Assembly: GCA_030549205.1 (NCBI GenBank)
Contig: JAUKTV010000014.1
Coordinates: forward strand, 868,001-932,000
DNA from: Apiosordaria backusii
Taxonomy: Eukaryota; Ascomycota; Sordariomycetes; Sordariales; Lasiosphaeriaceae
Length of the DNA: 64,000 nt
Direction: 5' to 3'
Part shown: positions 12,351-23,848 of the stretch, in pieces
Numbering within the stretch: position 1 is the stretch's first letter
Layout of the letters: each line of letters starts with the position of its first letter
The notes under the pieces: generated by a model
What the model was told of the DNA's origin: nothing
The model's input: only the letters and a program-made list of their open reading frames with translations
Database searches by the model: none
Position numbers and translations under genes: made by a program

Positions 12351-14135
12351 ATGGTCCGTTGTTCTCTCTTGCCCCATGCCTTGTTAATACCTTCTTTTCC
12401 ACTAATGCCCCGCTGCAGGCTTCCTTCAGTCCCACCCAAATCTTCGAGGAGGGCACCACACAGGAGAAGGGCGAGAATGCCCGTCTCAGCGCCTTCGTCG
12501 GCGCAATTGCCGTTGGCGATCTGGTGAAGAGCACACTTGGCCCCAAGGGCATGGACAAGATTCTGCAGTCTGCGTATGTCCTGAGCTTCTCTGCCGTCGC
12601 TGCCGTTGTCGTCTCATCCGCTAATCGCAATATGTGGATCACAGCTCGACCGCCGAGATTATGGTTACAAACGACGGTGCCACCATCCTCAAGGCCATCT
12701 CCCTCGATAACGCTGCCGCCAAGGTCCTCGTAAACATCTCCAAGGTTCAAGACGATGAAGTTGGTGATGGCACCACCTCGGTTACCGTGCTCGCCGCTGA
12801 GCTGCTTCGCGAAGCCGAGAAGCTCGTCGACAAGAAGGTCCACCCTCAGACGATTATCGAAGGCTATCGGATAGCCAGCCAGGCTGCCCTCAAGGCTCTC
12901 GAGGCTTCTGCGGTAGATCACAGCAAAAACCCCCAAGCTTTCAGAGAAGACCTCCTCGCCATCGCGCGGACAACCCTGAGCTCCAAGGTGCTCGCCCAAG
13001 ACAGAGACCACTTTTCCAAACTGGCGGTGGATGCCATCATGAGACTCAAGGGCTCCTCCGATCTCAGCCATATTCAAATTATCAAGAAGGCCGGCGGCAA
13101 GCTTTGCGAATCGTATTTGGACGAAGGTTTCATCTTGGACAAGAAGATCGGTGTCAACCAGCCCAAGCGTTTGGAAAATGCCAAGATCCTTATCGCCAAC
13201 ACCTCGATGGACACAGACAAGGTCAAGATTTTCGGTGCGCGCCTCAAGGTCAGCTCTACTGCCAAGTTGGCCGAGCTGGAGAAGGCCGAAAAGGAAAAGA
13301 TGAAGGCCAAGGTGGAGAAGATCAAGGCGCACGGAATCAACTGCTTTATCAACAGACAGCTCATCTACAACTGGCCCGAGCAGCTCTTCACCGACGCCGG
13401 TATCATGTCGATTGAGCATGCCGACTTCGACGGCATCGAGCGGCTAGCTCTGGTCACGGGCGGTGAGATCGCTTCGACTTTCGACCACCCAGAGTCAGTT
13501 AAGCTCGGCCACTGCGATTTGATCGAGGAAGTCATTATTGGTGAGGATACTCTGATCAAGTTTTCGGGCGTGGCTGCTGGACAGGCATGCACGATTGTGC
13601 TCCGTGGCGCGACAGACCAGCTCCTGGACGAGGCCGAGCGCAGTTTGCACGACGCCCTCGCCGTTCTATCCCAGACTGTCATTGAGCCCAGGACGACGCT
13701 TGGTGGTGGTTGTGCCGAGATGGTGATGGCCAAGGCTGTCGAGGGTGCCGCTACCCGGGTTGAAGGCAAGAAGCAGATGGCCGTCTCTGCCTTTGCCGTG
13801 GCTCTCAGACAGCTGCCCACTATTCTTGCAGACAACGCCGGTCTTGATTCTGGTGAGCTGGTTGCTCGCCTGCGCAAGGCTATTTACGACGGGTTGACGA
13901 CTTATGGCCTTGACCTGATGACTCCTGGCGGTGGCATCACCGACATGCGGGAGCTTGGTGTCATTGAGAGTTACAAGCTGAAAAAGGCGGTGGTTTCATC
14001 GGCCAGCGAGGCCGCAGAGGTGAGTTATCGTTCCCGTTCAAGATATTGTCCCCCTGACTGACATTTGTCTTCTAGCTCCTGCTTCGTGTTGATGACATAA
14101 TAAGAGCGGCCCCCAGAAGGCGTGAGAGACATTAA
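12351..14135 (+). CDS. CCT2: T-complex protein 1 subunit beta (CCT2 chaperonin)
   Basis: One of eight subunits of the cytosolic TRiC/CCT chaperonin, which folds actin, tubulin and other clients using ATP. Four exons: 12351-12353, 12419-12573, 12645-14019 and 14076-14135, giving 530 aa, the family length. The first coding exon would be only the ATG, followed by donor GTCCGT. The acceptor then gives M-ASFSPTQIFEEG, which fits the family start; ILM1 in this window uses the same donor hexamer. Nucleotide-binding and hydrolysis motifs are intact: TLGPKGMDK, NDGATIL, GDGTTSV and GGGCAEM. The last 19 residues (LLLRVDDIIRAAPR...) come from a separate small exon, as expected for the beta subunit. Introns are 65, 71 and 56 nt. 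Confidence 0.95.
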
Positions 14136-14343
14136 GCCTCATGTGGACAGCAACATAGCATGAGCGGCCTGTATAATATCCACCTTAGACGGCCTGAATG
14201 AAAAATCAAGGGAATAAATACCCTGGGTATGAACATCATATTCTGCGTCGCTTCACATTTGCCTCATGTCTCGATACCCCGAAACTAACGTCAAAGAAAC
14301 GATGGTGTATTATTCAGAACCAAATTAACGACGTGCGAGCTAC

Positions 14344-16852
14344 TTAGAGCTCCCAAACAATCTCCAGGACCTCATCCACGGCTCTCCTATTTTCCTTTTC
14401 CTGCCCAGGCAACACTCTCGACGCACGGTAAACATAAATTTGCCTGTATTCCTTCTTTTGCCCTCGCCTGCCTTTACCCTGCGCCCAGTACGCATCTGCC
14501 AACAACCACTGTTTCTTTTCATCGTCCCCCATTTTCTGTCTCAGCGGTCCATAAGCCTCGTCATAATCACCCTCGTCGGCGTATAGCCACGTCCCTTCGA
14601 CCTTGTTCAAGTCTTCCTCGGTGGGGAAAGATCCAGGGGAGTATTCAGTGTATGAATAGCCGTTTACCCAGAGTCCCTTTCTCTTGTCTTTGTTAGCATC
14701 GCCGTCGTTGCTGGGACTATTGCCCTCTCCGAAACCAGTCTTCCACCGCTGTAAAAAGCAATCACCACAGACCTCGTTGACTCCTGCCATCTTGTCCACA
14801 GGAGCATGAAACCAACTTCTCCAGTGGTGAAGGCTTAGTAGCGGCGGTGCCGAAGAGCGTGGTTCTGCCCCACGGCTGCGGCGAACAAGCTCAGATGAAG
14901 ATGGCCTTTTTCTTGTCCTTTGCCGGCCAGTGGCCCTCCCATGAGTGGCATCACCATCGTGAGAGTTGCCACACTTCGGTTTTGTCTCCATCTTCTGCCC
15001 ACCAATCACACTTCCACCAACGGGATGATTTCCACGGTCAAAAAACCGAACTATGACAATCCAAATGCGGCTTGGAAGGTGTTGAAGGTCTCTTGGAGTC
15101 ACATCCCCTCCACCTCTGCCACCCTTGCCGCCACCACCACGGTTTTGTTCAGGCGTCCATTTTCCGTTTGTGTTCGCTCCAGTCCCTCTCTCACCAGCCG
15201 CGCCGCCGCCGCGATCTTTTTCACCGGCTTCCCACTTCTCCTTCCCAGTTCCTCTCTCCCCAGCAGCACCACCGCCCCTATCCCTCTTCCCCGTTGCCCA
15301 CTTCTCCTTCCCAGTTCCTCTCTCCCCAGCAGCACCGCCCCCTCTATCCCTCTGCCCCGTCGCCCATTTCTCTTTTCCAGTCCCCCTCTCACCAGCAGCA
15401 CCACCCCCCCTATCCCTCTCCCCCGCCACCCACTTCCCCTTCCCCGTCCCCCTCTCCCCCGCCGCACCCCCCCTCGATCCCTCTTACCCACTCCCTCCCT
15501 CCCATCCCCCTCCCTCTTCCCCAACCCGGGCCCCTCAAAGAAACCCGACACATCCCCCCTCACATCCCCCTGCCACAACCCCTTCACGTCCACCAACCTC
15601 GCCTCCGTGTAATTATACACACAATCCCTCAGTATCCCATCCCCCCCTATCCTCCCTTTCCCCCCTATCCTCCCTTTCCCCCCTGTCCCCATCCCTTTCC
15701 CCCCTGTCCCCATCCCTTTCCCCTCATTCCCCATCACCCCGGCCCCCTCCACAGCACACCTCTCATAAAAAGGAACCAACTCCTTCGCCAACCCCACCGA
15801 AACAAACACCCCCGCCCCCCAAACGCCATCTCCCCATATCGTTCATTTGCCTGCTTGCTATCCGACTTTGCACCCAAATACAGCGGCAACGACGGATTAA
15901 ACCTTGCCAGCGCGGCAGATAACGTGTGAAGAGACGGGAAAAACGTGTCGTCGTCCAAAAGGGAGAGGAATGTCGTCTGCGGGGTGGAGAAGGAGAGCAT
16001 TGACGCAAGGAGGAGGAAGTGGAGTTGTTCGGTGGTGTAATTCTTAGTATTCGGGGGCGGTTGGGGGGGTGGGAGGGCGGTGGTGAGGATGGAGTATTTG
16101 TTGTAAAGTTTGACCAAGGCGGGGATGGTGTCGGCAGGAGGGAGGGAGTGATAATCGGTTATGGTGAGGATGAGGCGGGATTTGGAACCTGTCAACCAGT
16201 GGCTGAATGCTGAAAGGGTGGAGGGGTTGGACAGGCGGGAGTAGGTTGAGGCTACGCCAAAGATCAACTCTGGGTGGGGGGTTTTTGGGTAGGGAGGGGG
16301 GACTGCAAGAGGGAGGATGGTGGAGCATTTAGGGGATGGGATGATGGGGGTGTCATCGTGGAGGTTGATGCTGATTGTTGTTTTGTCAGAGATGAATGAC
16401 TGGGAAATGTTGGCGACGATGTTTCTGTCGATGGTTTTGTCGAACTGGGGCTTGATGCAGTGCTGGGTGTAGAGGATCGTGTCTGTGAGGCCGAACTTTT
16501 CTTGTCGAAGATACTCGAGTTCGGGGGGTCGGGCTAGATTTCTGCTCGCTTTTCCTTCCAAGATTTCTGGCGGTTTCTGTTCTGTTACGCCATTGTCTAC
16601 CTGTGGTGAGAATGGTGGTTGCTTGTCTGGGTGTTGTCGATCAAGATGAAACCATTCCCCTGCCAGGTTCTCAACCATGGACTGGGCTGCTGTTATGGAG
16701 ACAGTTGGCGGGATGCCATTGTGTACCCGGAGGGCGGTGAACAGCAGAAGGGCTAGGATGACCGACAACAGCACCAGGGTAATTCGTGAGAAGCACCGTG
16801 GAGCTAACATCATGTAAGGGGCATGTCGAGTGGTTGAGTGGTGCTTGGACAT
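14344..16852 (-). CDS. GT31/fringe-like type II membrane glycosyltransferase, frame broken twice
   Basis: Golgi-type glycosyltransferase of the fringe/GT31 group; donor and acceptor unknown. The start at 16852 is followed by a signal anchor (about residues 24-43, ITLVLLSVILALLLFTALRV). The catalytic DxD-type site is LLDDDTFFP, and the C-terminal part has LSLHHWRSWFH and CGDCFLQRW, typical of fungal members. The conserved sequence runs through three frames. The first switch is at the G-run 15815-15820 (or 15809-15813), between FGG and GVFVSVGLAKEL. The second is at the 7-base run 15467-15473. One added base at each would give a single frame of 2511 nt (836 aa) with no stops. Between the catalytic part and the C-terminal block is a Gly/Arg/Lys-rich insert of tandem 22-residue units. 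Either two sequencing or assembly errors in poly-G, or a recent pseudogene. 3' end converges on CCT2. Confidence 0.8.
15180..15500 (-). repeat. 66-bp tandem repeat coding for 22-residue units
   Basis: Four to five copies of a 66-bp unit lie inside the glycosyltransferase gene. On the minus strand each unit reads approximately GERGTGKEKWATGQRDRGGG followed by two alanines, with small substitutions between copies. The repeat is C-rich on the plus strand (CCCCTATCCCTCT...). It contains the second apparent frameshift of the gene at 15467-15473, consistent with replication or sequencing slippage in a repeated G/C-run context. Confidence 0.8.
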
Positions 16853-18016
16853 GAGATTTGCCGTGCGTTGACGACCAGAGCTAAAACTCTAGAAAGAAGA
16901 AAGGTCATGGTAAAAGGCAAACTCGAATTCCTACAAGACATAGGGTGAGGTATGTACGCTGAGCATATCCTGGTGGGTAAATGGTCGCCGGCAGCGGGAC
17001 AAGGCGAAAATGACCAGGTACTGATGATCTCCCTCATGCAAGATTCCTCCCATCAGTGATGCCTGAGAGGACTTGGCAAGGTGATCTCAGGGTCTACAGG
17101 TTGGCATTGTGACAGGCATGGGCAGGACTGTACTCGTGTTTGCCTGATAATCGGGCACATCTCTCAGCAGGCCCCGACCAAACATCTTCAAACAGCGAAG
17201 CAGAGTTGCTCCAGAACTGATCATGCCATCACTCAAGCTCAGAATTCAGGGTGACCTCTCCGATGCCACCGGATGCAATGGCACACCAGATACCAGCCCG
17301 AAAAACACAGAGTAAGACCGCCCTGTAATGACTGGCACGTCAAGTTCAGATGCCTGAACGCAAGACATGTCAAGAACTTTGAGAAACCTGTCACGGCCGG
17401 CAACTCGAAACAATCTCTGTGTGCCGTGCTGTTGGGGCCCATATACCGGCGCGGCATAGATATTACCCATTCCCTGGGCCATTCGTAATGAGAAGACGAC
17501 CGCCAAGTGATTCAAGGCCTTGCTAATTTGGATATACCAGACCTTCTTGCTCACAAACAACAAGATGTCGTGGTATCCAGAATGTGTTGGTGAAGCAGGG
17601 GGTGACATGAAACCAACTCAATCACCACGGTTGTATTCCCATGTCAGACGTGTTGCCACAAGTACCTGTATCACAATCATTCATCGTCAGATGCCCTTCG
17701 TGACACCGTCTTGTGAAGACACATCCGACCTGACAAAGGATCAGCCGCCAATGCTTGGCCGTTGTAATACCAGCCGCGGGAGCACGCCGGCATCCAATCC
17801 AAGGACGTTGCGTCAATGCAACAATATACCGGCAGATTAACCGATCGTATGTCTCCGACACCTGAATCTTGGAAAATGCGGGGAGCGGCTCGTTCTCGGT
17901 GAGTCTCCGATGGCTTCGGGACGACCATCCCTGCCTGTTTCTGTTCGGAGCCGGAGATGGCTGGAAACAGCCACTCAGGCAAAGTCTCTCCGCCCGAGCC
18001 CTGGTAAGGACAAGTC
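16853..18016. other. intergenic, no gene seen
   Basis: 1.16 kb upstream of the glycosyltransferase and downstream of the Zn2Cys6 gene. Short frames on both strands (up to about 126 codons) lack repeats, motifs or plausible splice continuation. It should hold the glycosyltransferase promoter. No RNA gene or repeat was noticed. Confidence 0.45.
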
Positions 18017-20260
18017 TCAGAAGTAACTGGCCAAGTCAATATGGCCATCGCCATCAAGCAATGGAAACAGGTTCAGCGCTCCGAAAGTCTGGTCTGCGTC
18101 TTCCCCAAAACCGTGTGTGACTGAAAAGTCGGGTGTTTCAGTCATCCCAAGGAAGGTAGACTCAAAGTCAAAGCCAAACCGCTGGAATACCACATCGTCC
18201 TGTGATGGATACGTCTTGTCTGGCTTGTTGTTGTTCTCGCCTGATCCGGTGGATGGATTGAGTTTGGATTGAGACCCTTGAGTGGCATTATCACTAGTTC
18301 CTCGAGGCGTCCGAGGTATAAGCCCAAACAATTGCGATGAGCTCTCTGTTCTCCGCGCCCGCTCTTGTATCTCTTTCTTCTCCAAATAATCCAACGCTGT
18401 ACTGAGTAAAGACTTGGCAATGAGCGAATATTGAACTGCATGGGTGTCTGTCTGCGCAAAGTACTCCAGTGCGGCAATGGCAGCGCGGCAGTACTTTTCG
18501 ATAATGCGTCCGAAACCGCCAATGAGGCCGACGCCCAGGACAAGTGAGGAAGCAAACAGCCATGACCTAAAGCAAGTGTCAGTTTGATGTGAGAGCTGGC
18601 ATAAACGGACTTACACAATAACAGGCGCACGCCTAGTCATCAAACCCCTTTCAATCAAGTCCTGAATTGGCTCAACCATCAGTATCGCTGCATCAATACA
18701 CGCATCCGCAAGCTTCGACTTTCCAGAAGTTGTGGTCGGTGACGAGTACCCATCCGAGAGCCTCCGATGCAGCTCGACCATCAGAAACGGCCTCGAAACC
18801 AATATCACAGCATAATAATACGACGCCAGCACCTGGCAAGCTCCGTTTACCATCCCGGCCCCGACCACTCCCTCTGTATTTCCCTCCACAACTTCCTTCA
18901 ACCGCTCAAGCCACTGCCCTGACCACTCCCTCAGCTCCGTGGAAATTCCCTCTGTCAGCCTCGGCGATATCTTTCTCCTCGAGTACACCTCCACCACCAC
19001 GCTCTCGATCACCAGAAATATTTGGGCTGAGGCATTCAACAGATCAAACCTCTCCCTCCCGCCCATCTCAGGCGCCCGGTAAGACACCGTACAGTCCACA
19101 TCCGACGTCGCTGGCGGCCTTCCCATCGACGTCGACAGAAACAGATCCACCACCCTCAAACTCTTCCACAACCGATCCCTCTGCCTGTGAATCTCAGGCC
19201 CGAACCTCGCGTTCACCGCAGTCCTATGCACTCCAATCGACAACGCCGCCCTCGCCGCCAGCCCAAAGAACAAAAACGCAGCATTAATCTGACACGCCCC
19301 CAGCGAGTACAGCGTGATCAGTATAAAAACCTGCACACTCGCCACCCCCAAGTTCCCCCCCAAACTCGCAAACGCCACGTCCCTCGCATAGTCAAAATAC
19401 TGTTGCGCCGTCCCGTCGTTGGCCTTCTCAGACTTTTGACACCCAATCGCCAGCACAAGGTAATTGACTGCCCCCGTTAACAAATCCGTATTCTGGTGTC
19501 CATGATCCTGGTGATGCTGCTGCTCAACCCAGGAAGAGATATCCCTCTCCAGACGAGCATTATCCTCAAACAGATCAATCAGCCCCATCGTAACCTCAAG
19601 GTAAGCCTCCACCGCAGGCCCAACAGGGATCTTCACCGGGGGAGGAAGCGCGCCATAACCCGATGACACTGACGGCCTCGAGGAAATATTCTCCAGCGCC
19701 GAATACCCGCTCGTCTCAGGCGCAAAAGCGTGAGCATCAACCCTCGTCGTAACCAACCGCCGGACAGTCTGGAAAAAAGACAGCGGTGCACAGTCCCCAA
19801 TGAAAATCAGCTTCCCCTGAGCATCGCATAACAACCTCGCCTCGCGGGGGACCTCAGTATCCTCGTGTTCTTCCAGCACTCCATGGTGGTGGTGGTGATC
19901 GCCTCCATGAGAAGAAGCAGGGGGTTGAATCGGTGTAGCCTGATGACGACGATGATGATGATGCTCCTGTCGTACTGGCGGATCAGAATGACCCGTCTGA
20001 TGAACTGGATTGTTCGAAACCGAGATACTCCCAGCCGGAGACCTAGAAGCGTGCGAAGCGTGAGAAGAAGAAGCAATGTTGTCAGGGCGGGGCGGCCGTG
20101 GTCTCGTCGGCCGTTTGCGCGGCGCGGTGTACCGGCAATTCTCGGGCTCCCGGCGGCGGACGCAGTACCCGCAAGGAACGACGCCGCTGCACCGGATCTT
20201 GCGCTGTTTGCACGTGTCGCAGGCGTTTGCGACGCGGGACCGGACGCCTCTGGTTTCCAT
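18017..20260 (-). CDS. Zn2Cys6 fungal-specific transcription factor
   Basis: Nuclear regulator of unknown target. Two exons (20260-18615 and 18566-18017) joined across a 48-nt intron (donor GTAAGT, acceptor TTTAG) give 731 aa. The binuclear zinc cluster is near the N-terminus with six cysteines at 14, 17, 24, 30, 33 and 42 (C-X2-C-X6-C-X5-C-X2-C-X8-C), followed by a basic Pro/Arg linker. A His-rich stretch follows (about 120-155). From about 230 to 560 is a fungal_trans-type middle homology region, with motifs such as LYSLGACQ, LSIGVHR and VVDLFLSTSMGRPP. I chose the ATG at 20260 because the zinc cluster then sits at the usual distance; the frame is open to an upstream ATG at 20344. The acidic C-terminus (DDVVFQRFGFDFE) may activate. 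Confidence 0.9.
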
Positions 20261-21011
20261 CTTTTTTCTTTTTTTGTTTCGTGAAGAAAACGGTGAGAAG
20301 ACGGTGCAGAGATAGTGCAACCTATCAAAGCAGCCAGCGCGCACTAATCGGGAAGGAGGAGCTTGGCCCAGACGTCACTGTCACGAGGACGAGGCATCCC
20401 GGAAAACAGCGGCTCCTGGTTCTTGGTCTGTTCCATTCAAGTGGTATGTTCAAGCTCAATTGGTCAGCTCATCTCTTTCCAATTATTGTTCTTCTGTCTT
20501 GCAATGACAACTCGGTCTTTGTTAGCACTGGTGACCAACCAAGACAGTGTCGACATCAGGGTTAGGGTATGTGATGGTTGTCAGTCTTGATCAGACCTCG
20601 AGACGAAGCAGGATGACAGAAGGCGGGTGGAACAGTAACTGGTGGGAATGCGTATCAGCGGTTTTACAGAGGCTTCATTTCACGATTACAGGTATATTCA
20701 CCGGTTTTAATCACGATTCGTGATTTATCTAACCTTCAGCAGAAAGGTAAGTTACATACATCTACATGCAATAGTCATCCCTGGTATCAAAGCGCCCATA
20801 AGATCCTCTCCAAACCTCCCCATATCCATATGACAAAAGAAAAAGCCAGTGGAATAATTGCAAATAAAACCCCGTACAATATACCAACAAACTCCATCCA
20901 TCCCAACTCCCCTCAACCAAATAGGTAGCATCTCTAATCCAGAGTCCAAGTCCATCTTCCCAATCCATCACCAATAATCCCAAGCAACCCTTTAATCCAT
21001 CAACTCCCCTC
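20261..21011. other. intergenic, Zn2Cys6 gene promoter; no gene seen
   Basis: Contains the upstream region of the Zn2Cys6 gene and the 3' end of the next minus-strand gene. Short frames on both strands look like chance. No repeats or RNA genes were seen. Confidence 0.45.
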
Positions 21012-22796
21012 TCACAACCCCCCCAAAACCTTCCCCGCATACTCCACCGCCAACCTCCCCTTTTCCTCCACCTGCTCTTTCCCCTTCGCCCGTCCCATAT
21101 CCTCCAGATGAAACCTCAAGCAATTCTCCAGCGCCTTCCTCCCTTCCCTGTTCTTATCCTTCTCCTCCCACTTCTTGTGCACCCCCTGCGGGGACTCAGC
21201 CTTCAGCCCCAAGTGGTTCATCACCGCCTCCCCCTGCCTCCTCACCACCCCCAGCTCCCCGGCAATTTTCTTCATGCCATTAAACAAGATCTCATGTCTG
21301 ACCGCAGCGCGCATCTCATCTCTGTGAACCCGTCCAGAAAGCGTCACCACCCCGTTGAAGACCTCGCGGAGTTCCTTGGTGAGGGACTTCATCTTGTCTT
21401 GCTGCTGACCTTGGCCATCAGAGGGAAGAGCATCGATTTTTGCCTCGAGAGACTGAAGGAGGGCTTTAATGGTCTTCATATCGTCGTTATTGTTGCCAGT
21501 TCCAGGAGCATCACCATTGTTGCTCTCCCGGTTTCCAGAGGCATCGTCGTCATCGTCCGCAGCAGCATTGGGCAGTGTGCCTCTATCACCCCTCCAATCT
21601 AACCCATCCATCACCCCAGGAACAACAGCACCCGCAACCTCGTCCCCGCCAGGTGCCGTCTCGCCGTCGACCGGATACTCAAAGTCCGGCCTCTCAAAAA
21701 TCTCCTCAATCAACCCCTTGATCTCCTCATCATCCCCCCCATCGTCAGCCTCGTCATCCTCATGAAAAGCAAAATCCAGGTTGGTATCCAGATCCATAGG
21801 GGCGGGGGTGTTCTGGCTGGTGTTGCCAGTGGCACTAGTAGAGGCTGTTAACTCACGAGTGATTTGCTCCTCAATTTCATCTGACGTGCGGTTGCCCACC
21901 TCATCATCATCATCATCAGCAACAGCGGTCTGAGCCGCTTCCTCACGCTCGTTGGTGGCAGCAGCAGTAGGTGGAGCAGCAGGCCTGGGCAGAGCAGGAA
22001 ACATCACCTCCAGCTCCCTCCCCGTCAGCTGGCGGTGTCCCTCGTATTCGTTCCAAGTCGACGACTTTCTCTTCTTCTTCTTCTGTCCGGCGGCGCTGCC
22101 GTCGTCCTTGTTCTTCTTTTTGCTCTTCTTGACTGAAGGCTTGTCACCGTCGAGAGTGGCCATCTCGACTTCCTTGCCTTTGGCTTTGTTGTCGGTTGTG
22201 ACGATAGTATCAACATCCATGGCATCAGCATCAGCAGTCCCATCAACGCTCTTGCCAATGCCACCGTTGTCACCACCGTTGGTCGATATACCAGGACCAC
22301 CATCCTTGCCCTTGACCGCCCCACCCCCCAAACTCTTCCTCTTCCCCTTCCCCTTCTCCTTCCTCTCCTCCTTAATCCTAGCAATCCTCTCCGAAAACGG
22401 CGTGCTCGGCTGAATAACACTCAACCCCCTCGTCCTACTCCCCAGCACAGTCCCCACCGACCTCGGGACACCCGCAGGAGTAAAAGTCTCCTCAGGGACG
22501 TCATCATCATAAACATTTTCTTCACCCTTGTCGACATCATTTTCTTCCTCATGGCTAACCTTAACCCTCTTGTTCTTCTTCTTCTTCTCCTTCTTCTTCC
22601 CGGTCCCCGCAGCAGAACTCGGAGTCCCAAACTGGGGCGGGATGGGTATAATACTGCTCGCGGTGCTCGGACGACCAGACCTCTTGGCCCGCTTGGCCGC
22701 AGGCGACTGCGAGAGCTCGAGCTCAGAGTCGTTGTTGGCTCGGACTGGGGTCTCGGGCGAGTCGGGGGAGGAGTTGAAGTCGCGTTTGCGGCCCAT
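21012..22796 (-). CDS. hypothetical charged, low-complexity nuclear-type protein
   Basis: Single-exon frame of 594 aa that I do not recognise. It opens with MGRKRDFNSSPDSPETP, then has basic runs that would serve as nuclear signals (AAKRAKRSGR, KKKEKKKKNKR, KGKGKRKSLGG, KKSKKKNK, KKKKRKS) alternating with acidic Asp/Glu runs. The C-terminal ~150 residues (from about MKTIKALLQSLEAKID) lose the low complexity and look like a helical domain ending in a conserved-looking LENCLRFHLEDMGRAK and EYAGKVLGGL. This composition suggests a chromatin- or nucleolus-associated protein, but that is inference from composition only. It lies between the Zn2Cys6 gene and the GH76 gene, all on the same strand, with gaps of about 0.75 and 1.05 kb. 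Confidence 0.75.
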   Translation of the reverse strand: MGRKRDFNSSPDSPETPVRANNDSELELSQSPAAKRAKRSGRPSTASSIIPIPPQFGTPSSAAGTGKKKEKKKKNKRVKVSHEEENDVDKGEENVYDDDVPEETFTPAGVPRSVGTVLGSRTRGLSVIQPSTPFSERIARIKEERKEKGKGKRKSLGGGAVKGKDGGPGISTNGGDNGGIGKSVDGTADADAMDVDTIVTTDNKAKGKEVEMATLDGDKPSVKKSKKKNKDDGSAAGQKKKKRKSSTWNEYEGHRQLTGRELEVMFPALPRPAAPPTAAATNEREEAAQTAVADDDDDEVGNRTSDEIEEQITRELTASTSATGNTSQNTPAPMDLDTNLDFAFHEDDEADDGGDDEEIKGLIEEIFERPDFEYPVDGETAPGGDEVAGAVVPGVMDGLDWRGDRGTLPNAAADDDDDASGNRESNNGDAPGTGNNNDDMKTIKALLQSLEAKIDALPSDGQGQQQDKMKSLTKELREVFNGVVTLSGRVHRDEMRAAVRHEILFNGMKKIAGELGVVRRQGEAVMNHLGLKAESPQGVHKKWEEKDKNREGRKALENCLRFHLEDMGRAKGKEQVEEKGRLAVEYAGKVLGGL

Positions 22797-23848
22797 TGTG
22801 AAATGACTGGGTTGCCTGCAAGAAAACAGATTAGGGGGTTATTCTGTAAAGTAAAACGTGTAGTGACTCACTGTGGTAGGAGTGATCAAGATAAATCAAG
22901 ACGAAAGTCGTACGGTGAAAGGGAGTCAAAGGGAAGGTCCACGCTCTTGTTCTCGAACAGCGAGCGACTTTGTGACGAGTAAGTAAAATGAATAAGAGAG
23001 GATGAGAGACTGGCGGGATGTAAGCTTGTGGTGAACTTAATCAAGGCCAGTGATGAAAGAGGTGTAAAGTCGAAAAGAAAAAGCTGTGGGAAGGAAATTG
23101 AGGTGGTAGAAGTTAAATGATCAAGGAAGCAGGCTCCTTCCTACCCACGGCCAGGTGAAAGCCTGCGGACCGCTGGACCCGCGAGTAAACAAACCCCCGG
23201 CAGGTGAAAGCGATCAGCGGGGAGAACAGCTCGGCGGAAGGTGAAAAGCTCTGCAGAGGCTGATATGAAGTCGGCAGAGGCGAGGTACGCAGCGGGAGTT
23301 GTGACGAGACACAACAGCAGTCTATGGGGTGGGCAGACGTCTACTTCTAATGCCTGGAAGGCGTCGTTCCGGAGGACTGTCATTACAAAGTCCAAACAAA
23401 CCTTCCAACGTGAAGGAACACCATCCCAGCAGCCCACAGAACAAACACATCTCAGCTTTAACACCAAGAAACTTCTTCATTGGCAGGACATCATGCGTTA
23501 GTCCGGCTACAAGACACCTCAAAAGCAGAGACACGATAGCCAAAGCCACCCTGCACCGAACCGGTCCTATGACGAACATTAACGAGTGGTATGTATTTAT
23601 AATATTTTGAGCAACCCCATTGACCATACCAGGGGCGTCGACCCATGCTACCTATGTTATCGGAACCGAAGACGTACATACAGGAATTGTGCGCGCTATA
23701 TGCCAGCCGACCAAATACTCGGGGAAAAAAAGACGGAAAATGTACCCTCATCCCAGAAAAGAACCAGATGCCCAACCCAGATATAAAAACCCCATACAAC
23801 AAAAAACTAAACAGTATAAAACCCCTAAAGAAACAGAGACGAGAGAAA
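22797..23848. other. intergenic, no gene seen
   Basis: Just over 1 kb between the unknown nuclear-type protein start and the GH76 stop. Frames of up to about 127 codons show no motif. The right half should be the GH76 3' UTR and the left half the promoter of the unknown gene. Confidence 0.45.

Noticed and set aside
14920..15929. Proline-rich plus-strand frames of 230-285 codons
   Set aside because: Antisense shadows of the Gly/Arg-rich 66-bp repeat of the glycosyltransferase gene.
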